From Nonlabens sp. Ci31 (GTDB lineage Bacteria > Bacteroidota > Bacteroidia > Flavobacteriales > Flavobacteriaceae): 64,000 nt of DNA. Under the pieces are notes generated by a model that made no database searches, was not told the DNA's origin, and saw nothing but the letters and a program-made list of their open reading frames with translations. The number at the start of each line of letters is the position of its first letter. The stretch's first letter is position 1. A program made the position numbers and the translations under genes. This document shows, one piece after another, positions 16,778 through 27,000 of the stretch. The stretch is taken from positions 3,676,083 to 3,740,082 of the forward strand of contig NZ_CP043633.1 in the NCBI RefSeq assembly GCF_012974865.1, in the 5' to 3' direction.

Positions 16778-18337
16778 TTATGTTATTATCGGCAGATGAA
16801 TACTAAAGGTACTACCTTTTCCCTTGATACTATCTACGTGTATTTCACCGTGGCAATCGTCTAAAATTCTTTTTGCATAAGCCAGTCCTAATCCGTGACC
16901 TTTTACGTTGTGTATATCACCTGTATGCTCTCTAAAGAATTTTTGAAAGATCTTGCGTTGGGCTTGTTTGCTCATTCCTATTCCTTGGTCACGTACTTTG
17001 ATCACCAGCTTTTCTTTTACATTTTCTGTAAATACATCAATTACAGGTGTGCCTTCTGTATATTTTATAGCATTCTCTAAAACATTTACTATAACATTAA
17101 TCATATGGCTTTCATTTACGAGAACTTCTGTTCTCAGAGCTCCTAAATGAGTTTTAATTATACCACCTTTTTCTTCTAATATAAGCTGGATGTGAGAAAT
17201 ACTATCCTCAATAATTTCATCCATGTCCATGCGCTCTTTATCTATATTGAGATCGTCTCTCTCCAGCTTTGAAATTCTCAGTACGTTTTCTACTTGACTG
17301 TGCATGCGCTTATTTTCCTCTCTAATCATTCTCAGGTAATTAGAAACTTTATCTGGATCTGATGATATTTTAGGATGTTTTAAGGAGTCCAAGGCCAGAT
17401 TTATAGTAGCAATAGGTGTTTTAAACTCATGAGTCATGTTATTGATAAAATCTGTCTTGATCTGAGAAATTTGACGTTGTTTAAAAATTTGCTTTATCGC
17501 GTTAGAATAAGCAACAACTATAACAGTGGTAAATATCAATGATAATAAAGCCATTCCAGCTACAGAAGATAGTATGTACTTCTTTCTATCGGGCATATTT
17601 AAATACAGTAGATAAGGCTCTGTCTCTAAATTGCTGTTTTTGTAAATAGGATACCCCCAAGTGGCTTCTGTTAAAAAGTCAAAATCATCAGACTGTACTC
17701 GTGTAGCAAACCCATCTTGATAAATCGCAAATTCAAAGTCTGCCTCTATTGGTCTATTATTTAATTCCTCCCGTATTATTTCTTGTAATTCAGACTTGGA
17801 AATACGTTGCGAGATGGGCAATAGACTGTTATAATTGCTTATAATTTCCCCATCTGACTTTCTGTTATATTTTTCTAAGTGTGACAGCTCTTGAAATGTC
17901 TTTTTCTTTCTTTTAGTGTTGACCTCAGCATCAAATACACTTTTTTTACTCAGTAACTTATTAAAGGTAATGCTATCTAGTTCAAGATCTAATAACTGAG
18001 GGTTTAGCTTGTAATTTTCATTAAGCAAACTATTGCTATAAGTAGAAGTCTCCTCTTGATTTTGATTGCGCCGTATAAGCATAAGCTCACTAATCGTTCT
18101 TTGATCTGGCTGTACACCTAAACTATCTCTTATTTGATCTAGAACGTTGTAGAATTTTTCTACCTCGCGGCTATCTAATTCTGTGGATACCGAAGCTAGT
18201 GTTTGCTTTACTGCAAATGAAAATTGATATTCCTTATCACTCACACTATTGATGATCCAGTAGATCTGAACCATTACAATTCCTGCAAGGGATAAACTCA
18301 TTAATCCAATAAGAAAATATAAAACTCGTTTCTGCAC
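16778..18337 (-). CDS. rprX: Sensor histidine kinase, RprX-like
   Basis: The 519-residue inner-membrane kinase has two membrane segments (about 5-28 and 253-275) flanking a periplasmic sensor region. A HisKA domain follows with the phospho-acceptor His303 in NNMTHEFKTP, then an HATPase_c domain with N, G1 (RDQGIGMS) and G2 (GHGLGLAYAK) boxes. The start is a GTG at 18337, five bases after a TAAATTTG box, which suggests a leaderless message. RprY lies just downstream. The assignment to the RprX family rests on pairing and architecture; the ligand is unknown. Confidence 0.88.
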   Translation of the reverse strand: MQKRVLYFLIGLMSLSLAGIVMVQIYWIINSVSDKEYQFSFAVKQTLASVSTELDSREVEKFYNVLDQIRDSLGVQPDQRTISELMLIRRNQNQEETSTYSNSLLNENYKLNPQLLDLELDSITFNKLLSKKSVFDAEVNTKRKKKTFQELSHLEKYNRKSDGEIISNYNSLLPISQRISKSELQEIIREELNNRPIEADFEFAIYQDGFATRVQSDDFDFLTEATWGYPIYKNSNLETEPYLLYLNMPDRKKYILSSVAGMALLSLIFTTVIVVAYSNAIKQIFKQRQISQIKTDFINNMTHEFKTPIATINLALDSLKHPKISSDPDKVSNYLRMIREENKRMHSQVENVLRISKLERDDLNIDKERMDMDEIIEDSISHIQLILEEKGGIIKTHLGALRTEVLVNESHMINVIVNVLENAIKYTEGTPVIDVFTENVKEKLVIKVRDQGIGMSKQAQRKIFQKFFREHTGDIHNVKGHGLGLAYAKRILDDCHGEIHVDSIKGKGSTFSIHLPIIT

Positions 18338-18341
18338 AATA

Positions 18342-18349
18342 CAAATTTA
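18342..18349 (-). promoter_or_regulatory. -7 box upstream of rprX
   Basis: The complement reads TAAATTTG, matching TAnnTTTG, and ends five bases before the GTG start. A TTTG -33 element at the right distance is not clear. It would give rprXY its own transcript independent of coaE. Confidence 0.45.
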
Positions 18350-18417
18350 ACATATAGAGAAAGTGTTAAAAACTCTTTAACCATATATTAACTTTGTGAA
18401 AATCCTAGAGGTAATTA

Positions 18418-19011
18418 TTATTTTAACAAAACTTCATGAATACTCCGTACAGATGCCCTTAAAAGTTGAATATCTTCATTTACTATAACAAAATCTGACA
18501 ATTCCAGTCGTTGCCCTTCAGACCATTGATGACGAAGTCTAGATACTACTTCTGCTCTACTCGCAGCGTCTCGATCCATTACTCTTCTAATTCTTTCTTC
18601 TTTACCAGCAGTTACTAAAACAACTTTATCACATAGTAGATGACTGTTACTTTCGAACAAGATAGCAGCCTCATAGATCATATAAGGGGATTTTTGTTTC
18701 TGAATCCATTCCCTAAAATAGACCCTAACCGCAGGATGCATAATTTGATTTAGTGATGTCAAAAGCGTTGTATCATTAAAGACCTTTGAAGCAATATATT
18801 TTTTATTAGGTACTACTAATCCTTTATCGTCTGGATTATAAGAATCTTTACCTAATAAATGTGTAACAGCTTCAATGACTTGTGGATCTGTAGCCAATAA
18901 TTTTTTAGAAACATCATCTGCAATAAAAACAGGAATCCCTAAATTTTCAAATTCGTGGCCAACTGTTGATTTACCACTGCCTATTCCACCTGTCAAACCA
19001 ACTATTTTCAT
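18418..19011 (-). CDS. coaE: Dephospho-CoA kinase
   Basis: CoaE phosphorylates the ribose 3'-hydroxyl of dephospho-CoA, the last step of coenzyme A synthesis. The 197-residue protein starts MKIVGLTGGIGSGKST with the P-loop at residues 8-16. It shows the family DDVSKKL segment and the YEAAILFES and RVMDRDAAS motifs. Its ATG directly abuts the stop of the YbbR-like gene, so GT2, YbbR-like and coaE form one transcript. It is normal in length. Confidence 0.93.
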   Translation of the reverse strand: MKIVGLTGGIGSGKSTVGHEFENLGIPVFIADDVSKKLLATDPQVIEAVTHLLGKDSYNPDDKGLVVPNKKYIASKVFNDTTLLTSLNQIMHPAVRVYFREWIQKQKSPYMIYEAAILFESNSHLLCDKVVLVTAGKEERIRRVMDRDAASRAEVVSRLRHQWSEGQRLELSDFVIVNEDIQLLRASVRSIHEVLLK

Positions 19012-19941
19012 TTATTTAATAGTTAAGACTTGTACTTGTTTAGGGTTGACGCGATAAGAAATAATTTTGTCATTTCTTATTTCTATCGCAGGTATCACCG
19101 CTATATTTAACTCCTCAATAAGGTCATAATTTATAGAGACACTAATATCTTGTGCTTTAATTTGATCAAAGTTAGAAACAGCCGTAGAATAAACAATTTG
19201 CACATTATCAGGTATAAGCTTTACTTGCTGACCTGTAGGTGCATTTAAAAGTCTTACAGGGATATTTATTTTACCTTCTGTCATTTGGGTGGCCTCTACA
19301 TGTAGAGTGAGCATTTGAGGCTCAAAATTCAACTCTGGATCAATTTTCTTTAAATCAATTTCTAGTGTCGTTAAGGTATCTTTAATGGTCAGTTTTGAAT
19401 CTCTGGTGATAACGAGTTCATAAAGCGCATCTACCTTTACATCATTACCAGTAATGGTAACACTGTCTTTTTGAAAATAGGGCTTTTTAACAGCAAGATA
19501 ATTTAAGGTGTAATCTAGATCTATTTTATTTACAACAGGCACCTTCTTTGATTTGAATCTCTTAAACTGGATAGGAATATCAAGATTATCTGCACTTAAG
19601 ATTTCATAAGAAAGTGTGTTAGATCTTTTGATCTTTTTGATGCTTCTTGTAGGATTAAAGAACAATGTATCGTTGCGTGAAAAGGTGTTTTCCTTAAAAT
19701 CTAATTTCACCTGATGCCCAAATATTTTTTCCCAAATAAGGGTAAAACCGGTAGCGCTTATCTCCACTGGTGTATTTAGCTGCTTAGAACTGGAATCCAA
19801 AGTAAGACTATTAGGTACGTTTATAAAGCTGATATTAAAAATAACTTCTTCCTTATAAACATCTTTATATTTGGATATAAACCACAAGCTGGCTACCACC
19901 ACCACTACAAGAAAGAAACCTATGATGCGTTTGTATTTCAT
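19012..19941 (-). CDS. YbbR-like (CdaR-related) membrane-anchored protein
   Basis: The 309-residue product has one N-terminal membrane segment (about 7-24) and an extracytoplasmic part made of beta-rich YbbR-like repeats with the IDLKKIDPELNFEP and VPAIEIRN type strands. In Firmicutes the homologue CdaR regulates a diadenylate cyclase; no cyclase gene is adjacent here, so that link is not supported. In Flavobacteriaceae this gene is typically found directly before coaE, as here. It abuts both neighbours with no spacer. Confidence 0.75.
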   Translation of the reverse strand: MKYKRIIGFFLVVVVVASLWFISKYKDVYKEEVIFNISFINVPNSLTLDSSSKQLNTPVEISATGFTLIWEKIFGHQVKLDFKENTFSRNDTLFFNPTRSIKKIKRSNTLSYEILSADNLDIPIQFKRFKSKKVPVVNKIDLDYTLNYLAVKKPYFQKDSVTITGNDVKVDALYELVITRDSKLTIKDTLTTLEIDLKKIDPELNFEPQMLTLHVEATQMTEGKINIPVRLLNAPTGQQVKLIPDNVQIVYSTAVSNFDQIKAQDISVSINYDLIEELNIAVIPAIEIRNDKIISYRVNPKQVQVLTIK

Positions 19942-20943
19942 TTATTTAAAAAATAATTTAGGAAATGCAGTTGTCTCTTCCTGTTTTAAGATTGTAATTT
20001 TTAACCAAGATTTTAAAAATCCTGTTCCATAAGCATAGAACTGAATTAGTGTTGCAAAAACAGAACTCAAGCCTATAGACACCCCATTTTTAATAGAGGA
20101 GTCAATAAACAAGATACTGAAATAAAACAGATATAAGCTCAAAAGCAACTGATTACCTAAAACAGATAAAATGACCGCTAGAAATAGAGAAACACAAAAT
20201 AAGGAAGGGAACCAATAGGTGATACGCTTAGTACTGGGGTGCCATTTGTTAAGAATTACTCTTACTTTACCAAATTTATGCACCTGTTTATAAAATAACT
20301 TCCAAGATATGCGTCTTTCATGATATACATAAGCTTCCTTAATCAATACGGTATCAAATCCGCGTTGCCACAACCTGATCGTTAAGTCTGGATCTTCCCC
20401 TGGATGAATATTTCCAAAACCCATAGTTTCTTGAAAGGCCTTTTTACTCAGTCCCATATTAAAACTACGCGGCTGGAATTTACCTAATTTTTCGCTCCCA
20501 CCTCTAATTCCTCCTGTGGTAAGAAAGGAAGTCATGGAATAGTTAATCGCCTTTTGAAGGCTACTAAAACTCTCATGAGCAGCATCTGGACCTCCGTAAC
20601 AATCTACATAATTATTTAATAAGTAGGCATCTACCACCTTGAGGTAATGACTAGGTAGCACACAGTCGCTATCCAGTATAATAAAATAATCTCCAGTAGC
20701 CTTCTTCATACCAAAATTCCTAGAGTCTCCAGGGCCCGAATTTGGTTTGTAAAAATAGTTGATGGTTAAGCTTTCGCGAAAGCGAGAACATACCATTTCA
20801 CTGCTCAATTCAGATCCATCCTCAATGATAACTACTTCAAAATCTCTTTCAAAGACTAATTGAGAAAGACTAATAAGTAATTTTTCTATCTCTTCAGGTC
20901 TGTTGAAAACCGGTATAATAAAGGAGTAATGGATTGCATTCAC
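19942..20943 (-). CDS. Family 2 glycosyltransferase with C-terminal membrane segments
   Basis: The 333-residue product has a GT-A domain (about 1-230). It shows FIIPVFNRPEEI at the N-terminus, a DSD metal motif in FIILDSDCVLP, and a GEDPDLTIRLWQRG acceptor-side motif. Two or three hydrophobic segments follow (about 240-320). It probably transfers a sugar at the inner face of the membrane; donor and acceptor are unknown. The GTG start at 20943 lies five bases after a TATTTTTG box. A palindrome copy at 20769-20784 is read in a different frame from most others and encodes RFRES. Confidence 0.85.
   Translation of the reverse strand: MNAIHYSFIIPVFNRPEEIEKLLISLSQLVFERDFEVVIIEDGSELSSEMVCSRFRESLTINYFYKPNSGPGDSRNFGMKKATGDYFIILDSDCVLPSHYLKVVDAYLLNNYVDCYGGPDAAHESFSSLQKAINYSMTSFLTTGGIRGGSEKLGKFQPRSFNMGLSKKAFQETMGFGNIHPGEDPDLTIRLWQRGFDTVLIKEAYVYHERRISWKLFYKQVHKFGKVRVILNKWHPSTKRITYWFPSLFCVSLFLAVILSVLGNQLLLSLYLFYFSILFIDSSIKNGVSIGLSSVFATLIQFYAYGTGFLKSWLKITILKQEETTAFPKLFFK
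20769..20784. repeat. Genome palindrome copy 4 (in the GT2 gene)
   Basis: Perfect 14-bp core at 20770-20783; read in the frame giving RFRES. Confidence 0.95.
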
Positions 20944-20947
20944 AGGT

Positions 20948-20955
20948 CAAAAATA
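20948..20955 (-). promoter_or_regulatory. -7 box upstream of the GT2-YbbR-coaE operon
   Basis: The complement reads TATTTTTG, matching TAnnTTTG, five bases before the GTG start. It sits next to the terminator hairpin of the neighbouring giant gene. No clear -33 element was found. Confidence 0.45.
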
Positions 20956-20961
20956 GACAAT

Positions 20962-20994
20962 AAAAAAGGCCATTCCGTAAAGAATGGCCTTTTT
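20962..20994 (-). terminator. Rho-independent terminator of the first giant gene
   Basis: A 13-bp perfect stem (AAAAAGGCCATTC and its complement) around a 6-nt loop, with A and T runs on the two sides, follows the stop at 21013 on the minus strand by about 20 bp. Confidence 0.85.
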
Positions 20995-21012
20995 ATCAAT
21001 TAGAATTCTATT

Positions 21013-24000
21013 CTAGTTGCGTATCACCTTCACCACTCTGCTCTGTTCTCCTGAGGCAACCTCAATAAGATACATTCCAGATGGGAAAGTAGATAAGTCT
21101 ATGCTAGAAGAAGTCGCATTAGGCTGAGCAACTAATAATTGCTGTCCTAATAGGTTTCTTACAATTATTCCGTCAATAACTTGCTGACCATTAAAGGTGA
21201 TCAGGTTATCTGTAGGATTAGGATAATAGCTGAATTCAAAAGAATCAGCGTCATTTACCCCTACTGTGCCATCTACCGTAAAGTTATCTACGAAGAAGTC
21301 TACATCATTACCATCTGTTACGCTACCGTTAGTAGACCAGAAAGCAAATCTAACCACACCAGAATAGGCTCCTAATGGGAAGGTTTCAAGTTGACCAGCA
21401 GCTGGTAAGTTATCTGCAGCTTCATAGGTTTTAATGATATTCCAAGTAACTCCAGAATCTGTAGTAATCAAGAATTGAACTTGATCATCACTACCAAAGT
21501 TACCGGTAGTTGTAGCTGCAAAAGCTGTTAATGCAACATCAAATGTAGCACTTAACGCAGTAGCTGGATTGGTACCTAGATCAATTTCTGGAGAAACTAA
21601 CCAGTCATTGTCCCCGCCACTATTCCAGATGTTCACACGAGCTGCCTGACCGAATACATTTGCTGTATCATTTCCAAAATCGTCAGCTTGCCAGTCACCG
21701 TTTAATCCGTTAGGACCAGTTGCAACATCTGTATTATCACCTTCCTCCCAACAAATTCCTGGAAAGGTAGCAAAATCATTACCTGGTGCGCCTGTAGTTG
21801 ATCCATAAGGAGCTATAAAAGGAGCACATGGTGTAATAAATGTGAATGGACCAGCCCATGTAGATAAATCGCCACTACCACAGTCAGCTCTAACAAAGTA
21901 ATCATAACTCGTTGAAGCTCCTAAACCGTTAGCCGTTACAGGGTTGGTAGCAGTCATATTTTCATAAACTGCACCAGCGGTTCCTTGAGCAGTACCATTA
22001 GGTTGTACCTCTACTTGCCATACTGTTGCAGAGCCATTTTCTGTCCAAGATAAATCTGCCGAGGAACCAGTAATTTGGGATGCTATTAACGCTGAAGGCG
22101 CAGTACATGTAGGTAGAGGCGCACAAGTAACGTTAGCTGACCATCCAGCTCTTTGTCCAGAGCCGTCTGAAGACCATACAAATGTTAAACATCCAGAAGC
22201 ACTTGTACCAACTAATAGTTGTTGTGTTAAATCTCCTGTACCTGATCCATTATCCCAACACCATTCTGCACCACCACCTGGTGGGTTGATTGTAGGAAAA
22301 GAAGTATCGGGACCATCATAAATGGTAAGTCCATCCCAACAACCTGCAAAAGAATCTTCCATCTCATTAAAGGTGAAATCTACAGTAACTGTATCTCCTG
22401 GGTTATCTGGACATATGTTATAGGTGATATTTTCATTATTCTGATAGTCACTCGTAGCTCCTCCTGAATCTAAGAATAGATCTCCCGCACAGTAATCTGG
22501 GGTTGTACTAAAACTAAATGGACCTATCCACAAACTAGTTTCCGTCGCGCTACAAATGGATCTTACATAATAGTCGTAAGAAGTCGCAGACGACAGTCCT
22601 GTTATAGGATTCGTCGTATTATCCATTGTAGAGACAATACCATTAGCTCCCATTCCTTGGGTAAACCCAGCTACATCAATTTCATATTCCCAAGTAGCAG
22701 CAGACCCATTTTCTGTCCAATTAAGATCGGCAGAAGAACTAGATACACCTGTCACAGCAAGTTGGGAAGGATCAGGACAAAAATTACCACAAGCGGTAAC
22801 TTCAATCAAATCTATAGACATATCTCCTTCAAAACCTGCAACAACATGACTGTTGGCAAATTCAAGATAAATCACCTGACCGTTGTAGGCAGTAAGATCA
22901 ACACCGATAGGAGCCCAAGAGGCTACATCACTAGTTTGTAATTCCCCATTCCATGTAAATAGGTTGGTAAAAGGTCCTGTTGCAGCAGTTGATACTCCTA
23001 CTTCTAAAGTACCCATATCTGCACCATAAGCATGCATATAAAAGCTTAACTCTGCTTCTCCAGTTCCTGTTGAAAGGTTAATCGCCGGAGAAATAGCAGA
23101 CGCTCGTGTATTATTTGCGCCAGACGCTTCAAACTCCATATGATTAGTAGCATCAAAAGAGGCAAAAGGACCGGTATTGAAATTATTGGTATCACCTGCG
23201 GTAATATCCCAATCTCCACCGTTACCAGCGAAGGTAGTTCCCGTCCATCCAATAGCACCACTTTCGAAGCCTTCTGTAAATACAGTAGCTGATGAGCCTG
23301 TAGTACAAGTTACTCCTTGCGGCCCTGTTGGGAATGTCCTGATTAATAAAGGATTAGTAGAAGGACTGATATCCATAGGTGCACATACAGCAAATATTCT
23401 TATTTCATATTGTGTATTAGCAATAAGCATGTCCAGTAAGTAACTCGTATTAGAAGTTACACCTGTTAGTGTTCCTAATGAACCAGCTCCACCAGGAGTA
23501 AATCCAGGAGTTCCGTATTCAACGATCCATTCTGTTTCCGTTCCACCTACTGTCCATGATAACTCCACTGAACTATCTCCTAAATTTGCAGTAGTTACAG
23601 CACTAGGTTGTGGACAACTAGGTATTTCTTCATAATTAACATCATCTAAGTACATCGCATCAAAAGTTCCTGCAGGAACAAACCTGAAAGCAACCCATCC
23701 ACCTGTAGTAGTCAAAGCAGAAAAATTAACTGTTTGTTCTGCATATTGATCGTCTGGCAAATCAGCATTTGTAAAAGTTTGAGCAACTGTAAATGTCGTT
23801 GCATCAGCAGGGTCTGTCATGGTTCCTACCTCAAGTCCACCTAAATCTCTATCGTAAGCAAAGAAACGCACTCGTTTAGTGGCATCTAGATCAGAGAATT
23901 CTGGTAAGATATAATACAACGCTGCAGTAGCTCCTGTGGAACCACTATACATATAAATATGCTGATTACCAGAGTTGGCAATTAAATCTTCTACTTCTAC

Positions 24001-27000
24001 AAGTGGTGCAGTTCCTGAACCAGAACCAACCACGATTCGATTATCACAATTATTCAATCCGTCTATAGGATCTGCATCAAAATTAGTAAAATAAGCAGCT
24101 GTAGTAGCTAAACAACGTGTTCTAAAAGAAAACGGACCAATGTAAATACTTTCGTCACCGGGAGCACAAACGGCTCTTACCCAGTAATCATAAGCAGTAT
24201 CATCTGTCAATCCTGTAGCTGTTGTTGTAGGGTTCGTCAATACATCAATAACAGTACCTACTTGTGCTCCTGTATTAGGAACAAAACCGGGTAAACCTAC
24301 TTCAACATCCCATTCTGTTTCTGTTCCACCAGCAACCCAAGAAAGATCTGCAGTAGTTGATGTTACAGCATCTAAAGCTAACATATTTGGCGAATCACAT
24401 GTAGGTGGTGGCGCGCAAGTAACACTAGCCGCCCATCCTGGTCTTTGTACTGAACTGTCTGATGAGAATACAAATGTCAAACAACCTGAAGTTGTAGTCC
24501 CTATTAAAAGTTCTTGTGTTAAATCTCCAGTACCTGAATTATTAGCAGGATCCCAGCACCATTCTGTACCACCGCCAGGGGTATTGATAGTAGGAAAAGT
24601 AGTGTCAGGACCATCATATATGGTAAGTCCATCAAAACAACCTGAAAAAGAATCTTCCATGTCATTGAATGTGAAATTTACAAAAACAACATCTCCAACA
24701 TTATCTGGACATATGTTATAAGTAATGTTTTCTCCGTTTTGATAATCCCCTGCATCTCCTCCTGAATCTAAGAACAAGTCACCCGCACAATAATCTGGCG
24801 TAGTAGTAACCGTAGCACAAGACTGAGTAGAAACATCATTTGTTGTACTATCACATATAGCAGTAACACAAACTTCATATTCTGTGGCACTATTTAATCC
24901 AGAAATAGTAACGTTAGCAGTTGTAGGGTTAGGTGCAACCGTCGTAAAGGCGGCAGCTCCAGTTTCTCTATATTCTACTATGAATTCTGATGCTGAAGAG
25001 TTATTGACCCAAGAGAAATCAACAGAAGTTGCTGCTGGAGATCCAAAAGAAAACTGAGTTGGCTCCGGACATGATAGGGATACTTCATACGTAATATCAT
25101 CAAGATACATCGCATCAAAAGTTCCTGCAGGATTAAATTTAAATGCTATAAATCCTCCAGTCGTAGTTAAGCTACTGAAGTAAACTATGTTTTCTTCATA
25201 GGTATCATCTGTAAGATCTGCATCAGCAAATGTTGCAATAGAATTAAATGTTGCTAAGTCTGCTGGATCAGTCATCGTACCTACTTCAAGACCTCCATTA
25301 TCTCTATCATAAACATTGAATCTTACTCGTTTATCAGAGGAAAGATCAGAGAATTCTGGAAGCACGTAAATAATATCTGCTGCGCCATCACTACCGCTAT
25401 ACATATAGATATGCTGAGCACCAGATAGAGAAACTAAATCTTCTACTTCAACAAGTAAGTTGGTACTTCCTGAAACAATCAAAGAACTATCACAGTTATT
25501 CAATCCATCTAAAGGATCTGATTCATAATCTGTAGTATAAGGTGCCGTAAGAGGGGCACATCTTGTTCTAAATTGAAATGGGCCAACCCAGTTACTAGTT
25601 CCATCTACACCACAGTCAGACTGTACATAAAATTCATAAGCAGTATCTGCAGATAATCCAGTTGCATTAAAAGGATTAGTAGTTGCTGCAAAGGCAAACA
25701 ACTCAGCACTGGAATCTACAACAAAACCTGGAGCTCCAACTTCAATATTCCAGTTGGTCGTACTTCCTAATTCACTCCAGCCTAAATTAGCTGAAGCACT
25801 CGTTACTGCTGAAACACTTAAAGCATATGGATCTACACATGCAGGTGATTCAGCTATTACCAAATTATCCACCGCTATATCAGATCCAAAACCATTACCT
25901 CTAGTCGCTTTAAAAACTACTTGTACCGATTGAGAGGCAAAAGCAGGTATAGGAACAATGATTGATTCATATGGTGTAGTGTCAGTAGTCTGTTGTTGAC
26001 CCGTAATAGTAAACACCGTAGTATCTGTACCACCAGCTCTTATCACTAATTCAAGAGAACCCATATTTGCACCAAACATGTGATAGTCAAAACTCACTGC
26101 TGGAGTAGTTAATGGTGTCAGGTCAACGACAGGAGAAGAAAGCTCTGCTATATCGCCTGTAGCTCCTGAAGAACCTTCTGTAATGAAATAGTTACCTGTA
26201 GCAATAGTAGGACTTGGTCCAGTTCCCCCAGATCCAGCTAAACCAGCTCCAGCAGCAACCCAATTAAATTGGTTATCTGTTCCTGCCCAACAGTTTTCGC
26301 TAACAAAACCATCAGCAGCATTAGGAAAACCAGTAGCAACTACGGTAAATCCTGTATCAAAATTTTCAGTATAAGGAGTCGTGAATGGCAAACATAAGGT
26401 AGACACGGTTAGCTGAGTTACCGAGCTATAATCTGGCAATACTGGATCGCAGACAGCTCTTACAAAAACATCGTATACCGTGGCATCAGTTAAACCTGTT
26501 ATAGGAATTGCTGGAGTTGTCATTATATTAGTAACAGTTCCTTGTGCTGGAGTAGAAAATGGAGTTGTTATAGTTCCTGCAACTGCATGTTCTACTTCCC
26601 ACTCTGTCTCTGCTCCACCAGCAGTCCAAGAAATATCAAGAGAGGAATCTGTTACGATGTCTGCTTGAAGTCCAGATATTGCTGGACAAGAAATGGAGGT
26701 AGTTGCAGTATAAGGACCAGCCCATAGACTAAAGTCCCCCATACCACAATCAATTCTTACATAGAAATCATAAGTAGTATCTGACATTAATCCACCTACA
26801 ATAGCAAAAGGAGCCGTAGCACCTGACGCAGTTAATTCACCAGGATCTCCTTGATTAAAAGGAGCTACACCGTAGGCAACTTCATAGTTGGCACTTGTAT
26901 TTCCATTAGCATCCCAAATAAATTGCACCTCAAAAGCAGACTGAGTTACAGGTCCAAAGTTAGATGGTGATGGGCAAGATTCTGCCGTTGTAAAAGTTAT

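Noticed and set aside
19012..19941. A c-di-AMP regulatory unit with CdaR
   Set aside because: No diadenylate cyclase gene is adjacent, so the YbbR-like domain alone does not support it.
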